Source: Rothia nasimurium
GTDB taxonomy: Bacteria; Actinomycetota; Actinomycetes; Actinomycetales; Micrococcaceae
Length of the DNA: 64,000 nt
Assembly (NCBI RefSeq): GCF_014217215.1
Contig: NZ_CP056080.1
Coordinates: 930,001-994,000 of the forward strand
Reading direction: 5' to 3'
Under the pieces are notes generated by a model. That model was not told the origin of the DNA, searched no databases, and was given only the letters and a program-made list of their open reading frames with translations. The first letter of the stretch is position 1. Every line of letters begins with the position of its first letter. Of the stretch, positions 8,796-17,798 are shown in pieces. The translations under genes and the position numbers were made by a program.

Positions 8796-9000
8796 GTGGT
8801 GCCAGCAGGCACCCTTAAACGCCAGCCCCGAGCCAGCCTACTGGCACCACAACCATCGGCCCCCGTAGAGTAAGCCCCGAGCCAGCCTGCTAGCACCACA
8901 ACCACCGGTCCCCGTAGAGTAATCCCCGAGCCAGCCTGCTAGCACCACAACCACCGGCCCCCGTAGAGCAAACCCCGAGCCAGCCTGCTAGCACCACAAG
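8796..9000. repeat. 49-bp tandem repeat (3.5 copies) with an inverted half-copy upstream
   Basis: Copies begin ccccgagccagcct at 8826, 8875, 8924 and 8973, an exact 49-nt period; the fourth is cut short at about 9000. Copies differ by 1-5 bases. An inverted copy of part of the unit (gtggtgccagcaggc, 8796-8810) lies just before the array and can pair with gcctnctngcaccac in any copy. There are no unique spacers, so this is not CRISPR. It lies between the convergent helicase and pncA genes. Confidence 0.85.
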
Positions 9001-9030
9001 TACAGCCACTAGAACATCAAATTTCCTGGG

Positions 9031-9657
9031 CTACAGCACCTCGGTGACCGTTACCCCGGCGTCCTCAAGCTCATCGCTCACCTCATCGAGGGCGTCCTCA
9101 TCAACCGGGGCCGTCAAATCAAGCAGCACACGGGTCTCGTAGCCGGCATCCACTGCATCCAGCGCAGTAGCCTTCACACAGTAATCAGTGGCAATGCCCA
9201 CCACATCAACATCGGTAATATCGCGCTCAGCCAGCCAGTCATCCAGCGACACCTTGGGGGTATCGTCCTGAGCCGGGGCACCAGCCTCGCGCTCGCCGGT
9301 CATCACAGAATCCTCGGGAGCCAGCAGCCCCTCAAAGCCCGAGTAGGCGGCCTCAAACTCGCCCTTGCGGAAGTAGGCCTCGATGTAGTCGGTATCGAGA
9401 TCCTCGTGCAGCTCGGCACCGTGACTCTCGGCCTTGCAGTGCACCGGCCAGGAGTCCTTGAAATCGGGGTTCTCAGAAAAGTGGGTGCCGGGTTCAACGT
9501 GCCAGTCCTGGGTGGCGACAATCGCCTCGTAGTCGCCGTGGTGGTTCTCTACATACTCGCTAATGAGGGCAGCAACCTCTGCACCACGCTCGGTAGCGAG
9601 CGAGCCGCCCTCGCAAAAGTCGTTCTGAACATCAACAATAATGAGTGCTTTTGACAT
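9031..9657 (-). CDS. pncA: Nicotinamidase / isochorismatase-family hydrolase
   Basis: Hydrolyses nicotinamide to nicotinate for NAD salvage; in mycobacteria the same enzyme activates pyrazinamide. The 208-aa protein has the catalytic triad Asp9 (VDVQNDF), Lys98 (FRKGE) and Cys160 (ATDYCV) and the metal motif DWHVEPGTHF (Asp51, His53, His59). The ATG at 9657 follows aagaagga at a good distance. A TTG 27 nt upstream overlaps the end of pncB and is rejected. It lies 16 nt after the pncB stop on the same strand, so pncB and pncA form an operon for successive steps. Confidence 0.92.
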   Translation of the reverse strand: MSKALIIVDVQNDFCEGGSLATERGAEVAALISEYVENHHGDYEAIVATQDWHVEPGTHFSENPDFKDSWPVHCKAESHGAELHEDLDTDYIEAYFRKGEFEAAYSGFEGLLAPEDSVMTGEREAGAPAQDDTPKVSLDDWLAERDITDVDVVGIATDYCVKATALDAVDAGYETRVLLDLTAPVDEDALDEVSDELEDAGVTVTEVL

Positions 9658-9673
9658 CGTGTGATCCTTCTTT

Positions 9674-10978
9674 TTAAGAGACAAATTCTGTGGGAATGAC
9701 CGGGTCGCCGGGGGAGAGACGGGCAGCGGCTACCGGCAGCTCCGTGAGGGAGCGGGCATGACGCTCGGCAGCTCGGCGCACGCCCTCAGCCCCGGTAAAG
9801 CCGGGCTGGATCTGCCCGTTCACCACCAGGTCTACCATGAGGGGCCGGTCGTTGGAGTCAGCAGGAGCCTCAATATCGAGCCCCACCACTTCGGCTGTGG
9901 CGGTGCCGGTGGCATCAAGACGGCGGACGGCGGATTTCTTGCCGCCCACAGACGCCTTACCCGAGGACGCCTTGGCGACAGGCTCCATCACTCCCTGGGA
10001 GTTCTCGCGCAGAACCACCTTATAAACCATAGAAGAGGTAGGAACCCCGGAGCCGGTGACCAGCTTGGTGCCCACCCCGTAGGCGTTGACGGGGGCGGCT
10101 GCTAAGGACGCGATGGCGTACTCGTCCAGGTCACTGGTCACGGTAATCTTGGTGCCGGTGTTGCCCAAGGCATCGAGCTGCTCGCGCACTTTCTGGGCCT
10201 GGGCAACCAGGTCACCAGAGTCTAGGCGGACGGCACCCAGCTCCTTTCCTGCCAGCTCAACGGCCAGGTTCACTGCCTTTTCAACATCGTAGGTGTCGAC
10301 CAGCAGGGTAGTGCCCACCCCCAGAGAGGCTAGCTGAGCTTCAAAAGCCTGGCGCTCGGAGTCATGCAGCAGGGTGAAGGCGTGGGCACTGGTGCCGACG
10401 GTGTGGAGCCCGTAACGGCGGCCGGCCTCAAGATTCGAGGTGGCGGTAAAGCCGGCAATGACGGCGGCGCGGGCGGCAGAGACAGCAGCCTGCTCGTGCG
10501 CCCGGCGGGAGCCCATCTCAAGGCAGGGGCGCTTGCCCGCTGCAACCGTCATACGGGAGGCAGCGGTAGCGACGGCAGAGTCAAAGTTAAGGATGGAGAG
10601 AATAAAGGTCTCTAGCAGGCAGGCCTCTGCAAAGGACGCCTCAACCTGCAAGACGGGGGAGTGAGGGAAGAAAACCTCGCCCTCGGCATAGCCCCGGATA
10701 GAACCGGAAAAACGGAAGTTAGCAAGGTAGTCCAGGGTCTGCTCATTGACCACCTTACGGGAGGCCAAAAACTCCAGCTCTTCGGTATCAAAGCGGAAGT
10801 TTTCTAGCCCCTCAAGCAACCTACCGGTGCCTGCCAAGACACCGTAGCGGCGTCCGCCCGAAAGTCTGCGGGTGAAAACCTCGAAGACGGTGCGTCGGTG
10901 GGCAGCGCCTGAGGCTAGGGCAGCCTGCACCATGGTCAGCTCGTAGTGGTCGGTGAGGAGGGAAGTTTTTTGAGTCAC
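9674..10978 (-). CDS. pncB: Nicotinate phosphoribosyltransferase
   Basis: Converts nicotinate and PRPP to nicotinate mononucleotide, the step after PncA. The 434-aa length is normal. The region TVGTSAHAF contains His199, the position that is phosphorylated in this family, and RLDSGDL forms part of the phosphoribosyl site. The start is GTG at 10978, with aaaggat about 11 nt upstream and a TAAAGT box 7 nt before the GTG. It is transcribed divergently from clpS, as in many actinobacteria. Confidence 0.93.
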   Translation of the reverse strand: MTQKTSLLTDHYELTMVQAALASGAAHRRTVFEVFTRRLSGGRRYGVLAGTGRLLEGLENFRFDTEELEFLASRKVVNEQTLDYLANFRFSGSIRGYAEGEVFFPHSPVLQVEASFAEACLLETFILSILNFDSAVATAASRMTVAAGKRPCLEMGSRRAHEQAAVSAARAAVIAGFTATSNLEAGRRYGLHTVGTSAHAFTLLHDSERQAFEAQLASLGVGTTLLVDTYDVEKAVNLAVELAGKELGAVRLDSGDLVAQAQKVREQLDALGNTGTKITVTSDLDEYAIASLAAAPVNAYGVGTKLVTGSGVPTSSMVYKVVLRENSQGVMEPVAKASSGKASVGGKKSAVRRLDATGTATAEVVGLDIEAPADSNDRPLMVDLVVNGQIQPGFTGAEGVRRAAERHARSLTELPVAAARLSPGDPVIPTEFVS

Positions 10979-11120
10979 GGGTATAACTTTATCCTTTGAC
11001 CGTGTCCAAGCCCAGCCCCACCGCCGCGGTTCTGCTTGCCCCGAAAGTGAACGAGCTAGGGTACAGCGAAAGAAGAGCCCTATGATAGATAAGGTACAAA
11101 TGACCTAAGGAGTACACCCT

Positions 11121-11435
11121 ATGCCTTCGGCTGCCTCAGCCACCGACACCCTGGCAGATCTTGAGCTCGATCTGGCCCTAGACGAGAGCACCCAGCTCAA
11201 CCTGCCCTGGGCGGTCATTGTCTGGGACGACCCGGTTAACCTGATGAGTTTCGTGACCTACGTGCTGCGCACCCAGTTTGGCTACAGCACGGAAAAAGCC
11301 CACCAGCTCATGATGCAGGTACACACCGAAGGTAAGGCCACCGTCTTTAGCGGCTCCAAAGAAGAGGCCGAACGGCACACCACCGCCCTGCACACCTGGG
11401 GACTGTGGGCAACCATCGAGCAGGCAGGTGCATAG
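11121..11435 (+). CDS. clpS: ATP-dependent Clp protease adaptor ClpS
   Basis: ClpS delivers N-end-rule substrates to the ClpAP or ClpCP protease. The 104-aa protein has the family core WAVIVWDDPVNLMSFVTYVL, in which the Asp-Asp and hydrophobic pocket residues bind the N-terminal degron, followed by AHQLMMQVHTEGKA. Strong ribosome binding site taaggag before the ATG. It overlaps or abuts the DUF2017 gene, a common pairing in actinobacteria. Confidence 0.95.
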   Translation: MPSAASATDTLADLELDLALDESTQLNLPWAVIVWDDPVNLMSFVTYVLRTQFGYSTEKAHQLMMQVHTEGKATVFSGSKEEAERHTTALHTWGLWATIEQAGA

Positions 11436-11439
11436 TCTT

Positions 11440-12021
11440 ATGGCTGAACCTTTTACCCCAACCTCCCGTGGCATTACCGCCCGCTTCACCCCTGAAGAGG
11501 TACAGGTGCTCACCCGCCTGTTTGAGGACGTCGCCCTGGCGCTGGAGCCGGAAGAAGACCCCAACGCCGACCCCCTAGCGGCCCTGGTGGGGATTTCTGA
11601 GACCGCCAGTGTTCCCAGTGACCCTGCTGTTGCCCGCATGCTGCCGGTGGCGAGCGACGACCCGGAAGTTGCCGACGAATACCGCCGCTTCACCGATCTT
11701 TCCTTACGCCGGGCCAAAATTGAACACCTCACCCAGGCCTCCATGGACCTGCAGGCCGGGGTTGTGCGGCTAGATACCGAGCGGGCCAATAGCTGGGCCG
11801 CTGCCCTCAACGACGTGCGCCTAACCTTGGGTACCCGCTTAGGGATTAACAGCGCAGACGACGCCGACCGCATCGGCGAACACACTGACTGGGGCAGCGT
11901 AGAGAGCACCGAAGACTACATGGCCCTGCTCTACAACTTCGTCACCTGGCTGCAAGAAAGCCTCATGCAGAGCCTCCTGCTGGGTCTGGACGAGGCCGGG
12001 GCGGGGCCGTCCGCACCGTAA
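11440..12021 (+). CDS. DUF2017 family protein
   Basis: A 193-aa mostly helical acidic protein of the DUF2017 family, which is regularly found directly after clpS in actinobacteria. Recognisable parts are the N-terminal ITARFTPEEVQVLTRLFEDV and the C-terminal WGSVESTEDYMALLYNFVTWLQESLM. An in-frame GTG at 11428, inside clpS, would add four residues. I prefer the ATG at 11440. The role is unknown; position suggests a link to regulated proteolysis. Confidence 0.8.
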   Translation: MAEPFTPTSRGITARFTPEEVQVLTRLFEDVALALEPEEDPNADPLAALVGISETASVPSDPAVARMLPVASDDPEVADEYRRFTDLSLRRAKIEHLTQASMDLQAGVVRLDTERANSWAAALNDVRLTLGTRLGINSADDADRIGEHTDWGSVESTEDYMALLYNFVTWLQESLMQSLLLGLDEAGAGPSAP

Positions 12022-12147
12022 ATAATCTTTCGTGACCGATTATGACGCCGTGCGCGGGCGCCGGGGCGTGATAGTCCACTCAAAAGCTGGTCGCTGCGAT
12101 GGGCGCCCTACAGTTTTCTTCAACCTTTAGCTAATGTCAGGTGTGTA

Positions 12148-13116
12148 ATGAGCGAAACCAACCCGAAACTCGTAACCCCCTGGGGTAGTCAGGTGCTTGC
12201 CGAACCCACTGCAAGTGCCCCCATCGGCGTGTTCGATTCGGGAGTGGGCGGCCTGACCGTTGCCCGCGCCATCATGGACCAGCTACCGCACGAGTCGGTG
12301 ATTTATGTGGGCGACACCGCCCACGGCCCCTACGGTCCCCTGACCATCGCCCAGGTGCGCGCCCACGCCCTGCGCATCATGGATGAGCTGGTGGACTCCG
12401 GGGTCAAGCTCCTGGTCATCGCCTGCAACACGGCGTCGGCCGCTGTGCTGAGGGACGCCCGCGAGCGCTACACCCGCAAGTACGGTATTCAGGTGGTTGA
12501 GGTTATCCAGCCCGCCGCCCGCCGAGCAGTGGCTGCAACCCGCAACCGAAAAATCGGCGTCATCGCCACCGAAGCTACCGTGACATCACGAGCCTATGAA
12601 GACACTTTCTCGGTCATGAGCGACCTTGAAATCTACTCTGTGGCCTGCCCCCGCTTCGTAGAGTTCGTTGAAAAGGGCATCACCAGTGGCTCCGAGCTGC
12701 TTGAGACCGCCGAAGAATACCTGGCTCCCCTCAAGGAGGTCGGGGTCGATACCCTGGTGCTGGGCTGCACCCACTACCCCCTGCTCACCGGCGTCATCTC
12801 CTACATCATGGGGGACGACGTTACCCTCGTGTCGTCCTCGGAAGAGTCGGCTAAGGACGTCTATAAGGCCCTGCTGAGAGCCGGCCTAGAGCGCCCTGCC
12901 GCCCTGCCGCCCTCCCACGAATTCCTGGCCACCGGCGAAACCGAAACCTTCGAGCACTTAGCTCGCCGCTTCCTGGGCCCCGAGGTCGCCAAGGTGCGCC
13001 ACACCAACTCGGTGGCAGAACGATTCCCCACCGGCTCCCTAGCCGTCGTTCCCCCTGAACTCATCGCCCAGACTGTTACCACCCCGCGCATTACCATCAC
13101 CACAGACGCTCCCTAA
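12148..13116 (+). CDS. murI: Glutamate racemase
   Basis: Makes D-glutamate for peptidoglycan. Both catalytic cysteines are present: Cys93 in IACNTAS and Cys206 in LGCTHYP. The N-terminal [10 protein letters not shown] (29-38) is the substrate-binding signature. The 322-aa protein has about 24 extra residues at the N terminus and about 30 at the C terminus compared with the shortest family members. It is followed 34 nt later by the MBL hydrolase gene. Confidence 0.95.
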   Translation: MSETNPKLVTPWGSQVLAEPTASAPIGVFDSGVGGLTVARAIMDQLPHESVIYVGDTAHGPYGPLTIAQVRAHALRIMDELVDSGVKLLVIACNTASAAVLRDARERYTRKYGIQVVEVIQPAARRAVAATRNRKIGVIATEATVTSRAYEDTFSVMSDLEIYSVACPRFVEFVEKGITSGSELLETAEEYLAPLKEVGVDTLVLGCTHYPLLTGVISYIMGDDVTLVSSSEESAKDVYKALLRAGLERPAALPPSHEFLATGETETFEHLARRFLGPEVAKVRHTNSVAERFPTGSLAVVPPELIAQTVTTPRITITTDAP

Positions 13117-13150
13117 CACACAGACACACACAGAAAAAGGAAGGCCACTG

Positions 13151-14017
13151 ATGCGATTGACCGTCATAGGCTGTACCGGCTCCTTCCCCGGGCCCAATGC
13201 AGCGGCCAGCTGCTACATGGTCTCGACCATTGATGACCTGGGCAAGACCTGGCGCATTATCGTCGATATGGGCAATGGCGCCCTGGGCACCCTTCAGTCC
13301 CACATCAACCTCGAAGATATCGACGCCATCCTGATCTCCCACCTGCACCCCGACCACTGCATCGATCTCTCAGGGCTGCATGTGGCGGTCAAGTGGAACC
13401 CCAACGGCTGGTCTAAAGGGCCCATTCCCCTCTACGGGCCCAGCGATATTCACCAGTACCTGGTTAACACCCACGGCCTGCCCATCGAACCGGGCATGCA
13501 CACCGAGTTCGAGTTCCACGAGTGGACTAACCATGCCGAGGTCAAAATCGGCCCCTTCACCGTGACCCCGCACGTGGTCGTACACCCCACCAAGGAGCCC
13601 TACGCCCTGCGCATCGAGTGTGAAACCGGTGAAGGCAAGACCGTGCTTACCTACTCCGGCGACACCGACTCCTGCATCGGTCTGATTGAAGCAGCCCGCG
13701 AGGCAGACCTTTTCCTCTGCGAAGCTGCCTACCAGGAGGGCCGCGATGACGCCCTGCGCGGCATCCACCTGACCGGCAAACGTGCCGGTGAAGCGGCATC
13801 CGAGGCAGGCGTCCGCAACCTGCTACTCACCCACCTGCCCATCTGGAACGACCCCGCTATTGCCCTGGCCGAAGCCAAGAGCGTTTTTGACGGGCCGATA
13901 TCGGTGGCTGAGGCCTCGGCAACCTACCGGGTCAACCCCCGCCGTAGCCCCGAGGAATACGCCAGCAACCCGCAGACCACCACCCTGAAGGTCATTAGCC
14001 GCCACCAGGGGAGCTAG
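13151..14017 (+). CDS. MBL-fold metallohydrolase
   Basis: Metallo-beta-lactamase fold enzyme of 288 aa with the dinuclear metal motif SHLHPDHC (His64, His66, Asp68, His69), a further His in TPHVVVHP, Asp in YSGDTDS and His in LLLTHLP. This layout resembles the RNase Z / cyclic nucleotide phosphodiesterase branch. The gene lies between murI and rph, as in many actinobacteria, but the true substrate is not established. The ribosome binding site aaaggaagg precedes the ATG. Confidence 0.88.
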   Translation: MRLTVIGCTGSFPGPNAAASCYMVSTIDDLGKTWRIIVDMGNGALGTLQSHINLEDIDAILISHLHPDHCIDLSGLHVAVKWNPNGWSKGPIPLYGPSDIHQYLVNTHGLPIEPGMHTEFEFHEWTNHAEVKIGPFTVTPHVVVHPTKEPYALRIECETGEGKTVLTYSGDTDSCIGLIEAAREADLFLCEAAYQEGRDDALRGIHLTGKRAGEAASEAGVRNLLLTHLPIWNDPAIALAEAKSVFDGPISVAEASATYRVNPRRSPEEYASNPQTTTLKVISRHQGS

Positions 14018-14052
14018 CTACCGGCCCCTGCCCACAAGTAGCCAACGCAGAC

Positions 14053-14085
14053 AACACGGGTGCAGAAAAGCGCCCGTGTTTTTGT
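14053..14085 (+). terminator. Terminator after the MBL hydrolase gene
   Basis: Stem aacacgggtgc / gcgcccgtgtt with loop agaaaa, followed by tttttg. It implies that rph is transcribed mainly from its own promoter (TTGTGC 14082-14087, TAGGCT 14106-14111). Confidence 0.75.
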
Positions 14086-14117
14086 GCGCCCCGGGCAACA
14101 GACGCTAGGCTGAAACC

Positions 14118-14867
14118 ATGACAGAAAACATGGCAGCACCCATCCTGCGCGGCGACGGCCGTACCCCCGACCAGCTCCGCCCCATCACCGTCACCCGCGG
14201 CTGGTCAAAGAACGCCGAAGGTTCGGCCCTCATCGAATTCGGCAACACCCGGGTGCTCTGCACCGCCTCACTGACCGAGGGCGTGCCCCGCTGGCTCAAG
14301 GGCCAGGGCACCGGCTGGGTCACCGCAGAATACGCCATGCTGCCGCGCGCAACCAACACCCGTAACTCCCGTGAATCGGTCAAGGGTAAGATTGGCGGCC
14401 GCACTCACGAGATTTCCCGGCTGATTGGCCGCTCTCTGCGCGCCGTCATCGACACCGCTGAGCTGGGCGAGAACACCATCGTGCTCGACTGCGATGTGCT
14501 CCAGGCGGACGGCGGTACCCGCACCGCCGCTATCACCGGCGCCTACATCGCCCTGGCCGACGCCATCAAGTGGGCCCAGACCCAGGGCATTATCCCGGCC
14601 AAGGCTAAGCCCCTCACCGGCTCTGTTGCCGCAATTTCTGTGGGCATCATCGACGGCCTTCCCATGCTTGATCTGCCCTACGAAGAAGACGTGCGCGCCG
14701 AGACCGACATGAATGTGGTCGTCACCGGCGAAGGCAAGTTCGTTGAGGTACAGGGAACCGCAGAGGGCGCCCCCTTCGACCGCGACGAACTGAACTCCCT
14801 ACTCGACTTGGCCCTGCACGGCACCGCGCAGCTAGCCCAGATCCAGCGCGAAGCCCTGGAGGACTAA
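14118..14867 (+). CDS. rph: Ribonuclease PH
   Basis: Phosphate-dependent exoribonuclease that trims tRNA 3' ends. The 249-aa sequence has the RNase PH core: [18 protein letters not shown] at the N terminus, [16 protein letters not shown], the [15 protein letters not shown] helix and [16 protein letters not shown]. The ATG lies 6 nt after TAGGCT, so the message may be leaderless; a second in-frame ATG lies 12 nt downstream. The stop codon overlaps the start of rdgB (TAATG), which means coupled translation. Confidence 0.95.
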   Translation: MTENMAAPILRGDGRTPDQLRPITVTRGWSKNAEGSALIEFGNTRVLCTASLTEGVPRWLKGQGTGWVTAEYAMLPRATNTRNSRESVKGKIGGRTHEISRLIGRSLRAVIDTAELGENTIVLDCDVLQADGGTRTAAITGAYIALADAIKWAQTQGIIPAKAKPLTGSVAAISVGIIDGLPMLDLPYEEDVRAETDMNVVVTGEGKFVEVQGTAEGAPFDRDELNSLLDLALHGTAQLAQIQREALED

Positions 14868-15499
14868 TGCCCGCCAAAATCGTTCTTGCCACCCACAACC
14901 AGGGGAAACTGCGCGAGTTCCGTGAGATGCTGCGCGGCGCTATCGAGGGGCTGGATGTTGACACCGAGGTGATCGACGCTGGTGCTGCAGGTGCCCCCGA
15001 CGTGGTTGAAGACGGCGTCACTTTTGCCCAGAACTCCCTCTTGAAGGCCCGCGCGGTAGCTGCGGCTACCGGCCTGATTGCTATTGCCGATGACTCAGGA
15101 CTGTCGGTCGAGGTGCTGGGCGGTGCCCCCGGTATTTTCAGCGCTCGCTGGGCCGGCCGGCACGGAGACGATGAAGCCAATCTCAACCTGCTCCTAGCGC
15201 AGCTTTCAGACATCGCCGATGAACACCGCCGCGCCCGCTTCGTCTGCGCCGCCTCGATGGTTACCCCCGAAGGTGTAGAGGCCGTGGAAGAGGGGGAGCT
15301 TGCCGGAACCCTGCTGCGCGAGCCCCGCGGCGAGGGCGGGTTCGGCTATGACCCGATTCTGGCAGCCGACGGTTTCACCGGCGAATACGCTGGCCTCTCC
15401 TGCGCCCAGGTGCCCGCCGATGTCAAGAATGCCATCAGCCACCGGAGCCAGGCCCTAGCCAAGCTTCTTCCCCACCTACAGGCCGCCCTGGCCCAGTAA
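14867..15499 (+). CDS. rdgB: XTP/dITP diphosphatase (RdgB/HAM1 family)
   Basis: Removes deaminated purine nucleotides (XTP, dITP) from the pool. The 210-aa protein shows THNQGKLREF (8-17), the IADDSGLSVEVLGGAPGIFSARW-type central motif and GGFGYDPIL near residue 160, all family hallmarks. The start overlaps the rph stop by one base, so the two genes are coupled. A phosphotransferase gene follows 21 nt later. Confidence 0.95.
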   Translation: MPAKIVLATHNQGKLREFREMLRGAIEGLDVDTEVIDAGAAGAPDVVEDGVTFAQNSLLKARAVAAATGLIAIADDSGLSVEVLGGAPGIFSARWAGRHGDDEANLNLLLAQLSDIADEHRRARFVCAASMVTPEGVEAVEEGELAGTLLREPRGEGGFGYDPILAADGFTGEYAGLSCAQVPADVKNAISHRSQALAKLLPHLQAALAQ

Positions 15500-15520
15500 C
15501 AATCCTGTACGAGGTACCCT

Positions 15521-16402
15521 ATGGCAGCGCACCTTACACTCATTGAACAGATGAAGGCTCTTCCCGTGGTCACGGCGGTGATGGAGCAAGCCGGTTTGAA
15601 CATTCCCCGCGACCGCTGGGACATCCGGACCACCGGCTCTGCCCACATCATCGTCAACATGGGGGCGGAGCTGAGTGTGCGTATCGCCAAAACCCAGCAG
15701 ACGGGGCACCTGGTAGCCCGCCGCACCGAGATCCTGCGGCGGCTACCCCAGGACCTTCCCTTTGCGGTACCCCGACCCATCACCCGGGTTATCACCCGAA
15801 ACGGCTTCACCGCTGTAGGGCTAACCTGGATTAAGGGGGAGCCTCGCCTGCTTGGCTCGGCCCCGCCCAAGCAGCTTGCCAACCTGGTCAAAGCTATCCA
15901 CTCGGTAGACTTCAGCGGCTACGGGCCCTACCTCGATATGGTGCACGAGCACTGGGGCGGACGCGATAACTGGGAGGTACTCCTGCGCGAGCAGGTCGTA
16001 CCCCAGCTGCTCACCGGCGCCCAGAAGGTAGCCCACGCAGCCATAGACCGGGTACTGGCCCTGGAACCTGCCTCACCGGTTCTCGTCCACGGCGACCTAG
16101 CCGGCCACAATATTCTCTGGAACGGCGACAAACTGGTCGGCGTTATTGACTGGGACCACGCCTCGGTAGGGGACGCGGCCGTTGACCACGCAGCCCTGGG
16201 TAACTTCTACGGCTGGGACTCCCTCTCTAAAGCGCTCGATGAAACCCAGCTAGAACGCGCCAAAATAGTGGCCCGCCTGCTACCGCTGCAGTCCCTGGCC
16301 TACACCATGCGCAACGGCATGGGCGGAGCTATCCAACGCCTGGCCGTGGAACGCGCCGACGAATGGTACCTGGACCACCGCACCGAGGTGCTTGCGGTAT
16401 AA
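15521..16402 (+). CDS. Phosphotransferase of the APH/choline kinase family
   Basis: Protein of 293 aa with an aminoglycoside phosphotransferase/kinase fold: the catalytic Brenner motif VHGDLAGHN (His190, Asp192, Asn197) and the metal-binding VIDWDH (Asp210). It is closest in appearance to macrolide 2'-phosphotransferase-like proteins, which often have unknown physiological substrates. It probably belongs to the rph-rdgB unit. Resistance activity cannot be assumed from sequence. The stop codon TAA is part of the left arm of a long palindrome. Confidence 0.85.
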   Translation: MAAHLTLIEQMKALPVVTAVMEQAGLNIPRDRWDIRTTGSAHIIVNMGAELSVRIAKTQQTGHLVARRTEILRRLPQDLPFAVPRPITRVITRNGFTAVGLTWIKGEPRLLGSAPPKQLANLVKAIHSVDFSGYGPYLDMVHEHWGGRDNWEVLLREQVVPQLLTGAQKVAHAAIDRVLALEPASPVLVHGDLAGHNILWNGDKLVGVIDWDHASVGDAAVDHAALGNFYGWDSLSKALDETQLERAKIVARLLPLQSLAYTMRNGMGGAIQRLAVERADEWYLDHRTEVLAV

Positions 16403-16596
16403 CGCGGCAGGCTCGCAGCGAAGCTGCTGGCTGGGATGAAGTGAGCGGGTGCGAGCGCGCGAGCACGTAAGAGCGAACAGAATCCGCCGTAAGGCGGGGC
16501 GTGAGGGTCAGGCTTGCGCCTATTGCGCCCGCAGATTTGTTTCCTCGCGCGCTCGGAATCTGCTGGGCTTCATCCAGCGCGAGCCTGCCGCGTTAT
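16399..16596. repeat. Long imperfect palindrome between convergent genes
   Basis: A 198-nt element. Perfect 18-bp outer arms (ataacgcggcaggctcgc at 16399-16416 and its complement at 16579-16596), a next pair ctgggatgaag / cttcatccag with one bulge, and a perfect inner pair cgagcgcgcgag (16452-16463) / its complement (16544-16555). The loop contains a small ccgcc/ggcgg hairpin. It holds no plausible ORF. It shares the 17-mer cagcgaagctgctggct with the palindrome at 52048. Confidence 0.8.
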
Positions 16597-16604
16597 TCTT
16601 CTCA

Positions 16605-17750
16605 TTACACCCCAAGCTGTTTAAACCAGGCTTCCTCAATCAGGTTCAGGGCTTCTGCGGCGTCGGTAGCAGGGGCGAGGTCTGCCGGGAAAGTATCGTC
16701 GCCCCAGAGCGCTCCGAGCAGGGAGCCGACCAGAGCCCCGATTGAATCTGAATCGCCGGTGACAGCAATTGCCGCACCCAGGGCCTCACTCACTGCCTGC
16801 TGCTGGTTCAGCTTCTCCGCAGCGACGTACGTCTCTGCCTGCAGAGCTAGGAAGAGGGCGTAGCCGAGCACATCGGGGGCCACCAGGAGTTCGCCGAAGT
16901 GGGGGCGGGCGTCCGCCACCTGAGCCTCGTGCTGAGCCAGGCGGAGGGCGGTGCCCAGCGTCGTACGGGTGAGTGCGGCATCGCCGGGTAGGGCCTGGCT
17001 TTGCTCCACCGTACCTAGCCAGTTCAGCACCTGCTGGGTGCAGGCTTTAAGCACACCGGGGCGAGGATCCTGCCCGGTGCCCTGGCTGGCGCTGCCCAGC
17101 AGGTAGCGAATGAGCAGGGCGTAGGCGCTTGCCGAGATGATGGCCTCGGGGTGGCCGTGGGTGAGGGCCGCGGCGTGGGCGGATAGCTTGATGACGGTAG
17201 CATCATCGGCCACCGGCAGGTAACCGAAGGGGGCAGAGCGCATGAGCGCCCCGGTGCCCAGGGCCTGCGGGTTGATGTTCTTAGAGATAAACTGCATTTC
17301 CCCCGTGGCAAGGGCTACCAGGGTGGCTTTGCCCGGGCCGCGCTGCTGGCGCATCACCTGAAGCGCATCGAGGGGGCAGGGAAGGGAATAGGGGGCGGTC
17401 TCGGGTGCCGGGTGGCCGGTGCCAGTGTACCAGCGCAGGTAGGCTAGCCAGATGCAGGCCAGCTCGTCGGCTGCCTGGCCCTCGTTGTTCCACTCCAGCA
17501 CCTCGGTGAGCCCGTCGAGGGTTGCCAGGGTGAGCTGGGTGTCGTCTGAAACGAGCAGGGGTTCCCGGGCGATAGCCGCGATAAGGTCGGCTCCTGTACG
17601 CCCGCCCCAGTGCTCGGCAATCTGTTCTGCGGTGCTGGTCTCGAGGGGGTAGCCCAGAGCATCCCCCAGGGCGGTACCCAGCAGGGAGCCGCGCAGGGCC
17701 GACCGGTAGGCGGGGGAGAGGGCATCGGGGGCAGGAAAAACAGAAGTCAT
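16605..17750 (-). CDS. ADP-ribosylglycohydrolase family protein
   Basis: A 381-aa protein of the DraG/ARH family, which removes ADP-ribose from proteins or small molecules using a dinuclear magnesium site. Visible: SLLGTALGDALGYPLE near the N terminus, SDDTQLTLA (metal ligands), the second region TLVALATGE and the C-terminal AITGDSDSIGALVGSLLGA (metal ligands). I chose ATG 17750, which follows agggag. The open frame continues upstream to 18137, but that part is antisense to sbcD. It is divergent from sbcD with only 48 nt between the starts. The substrate is unknown. Confidence 0.88.
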   Translation of the reverse strand: MTSVFPAPDALSPAYRSALRGSLLGTALGDALGYPLETSTAEQIAEHWGGRTGADLIAAIAREPLLVSDDTQLTLATLDGLTEVLEWNNEGQAADELACIWLAYLRWYTGTGHPAPETAPYSLPCPLDALQVMRQQRGPGKATLVALATGEMQFISKNINPQALGTGALMRSAPFGYLPVADDATVIKLSAHAAALTHGHPEAIISASAYALLIRYLLGSASQGTGQDPRPGVLKACTQQVLNWLGTVEQSQALPGDAALTRTTLGTALRLAQHEAQVADARPHFGELLVAPDVLGYALFLALQAETYVAAEKLNQQQAVSEALGAAIAVTGDSDSIGALVGSLLGALWGDDTFPADLAPATDAAEALNLIEEAWFKQLGV

Positions 17751-17798
17751 GCTCCCTATTCTAAAGCGGGGTAAGAGCGGGACCACTAAACTGGTGGT

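Noticed and set aside
8826-9000. CRISPR array
   Set aside because: The repeats follow each other without unique spacers, and no cas genes are in the window.
15521-16402. Macrolide or aminoglycoside resistance gene
   Set aside because: The kinase motifs are general to the fold; chromosomal context next to rdgB gives no sign of acquired resistance.
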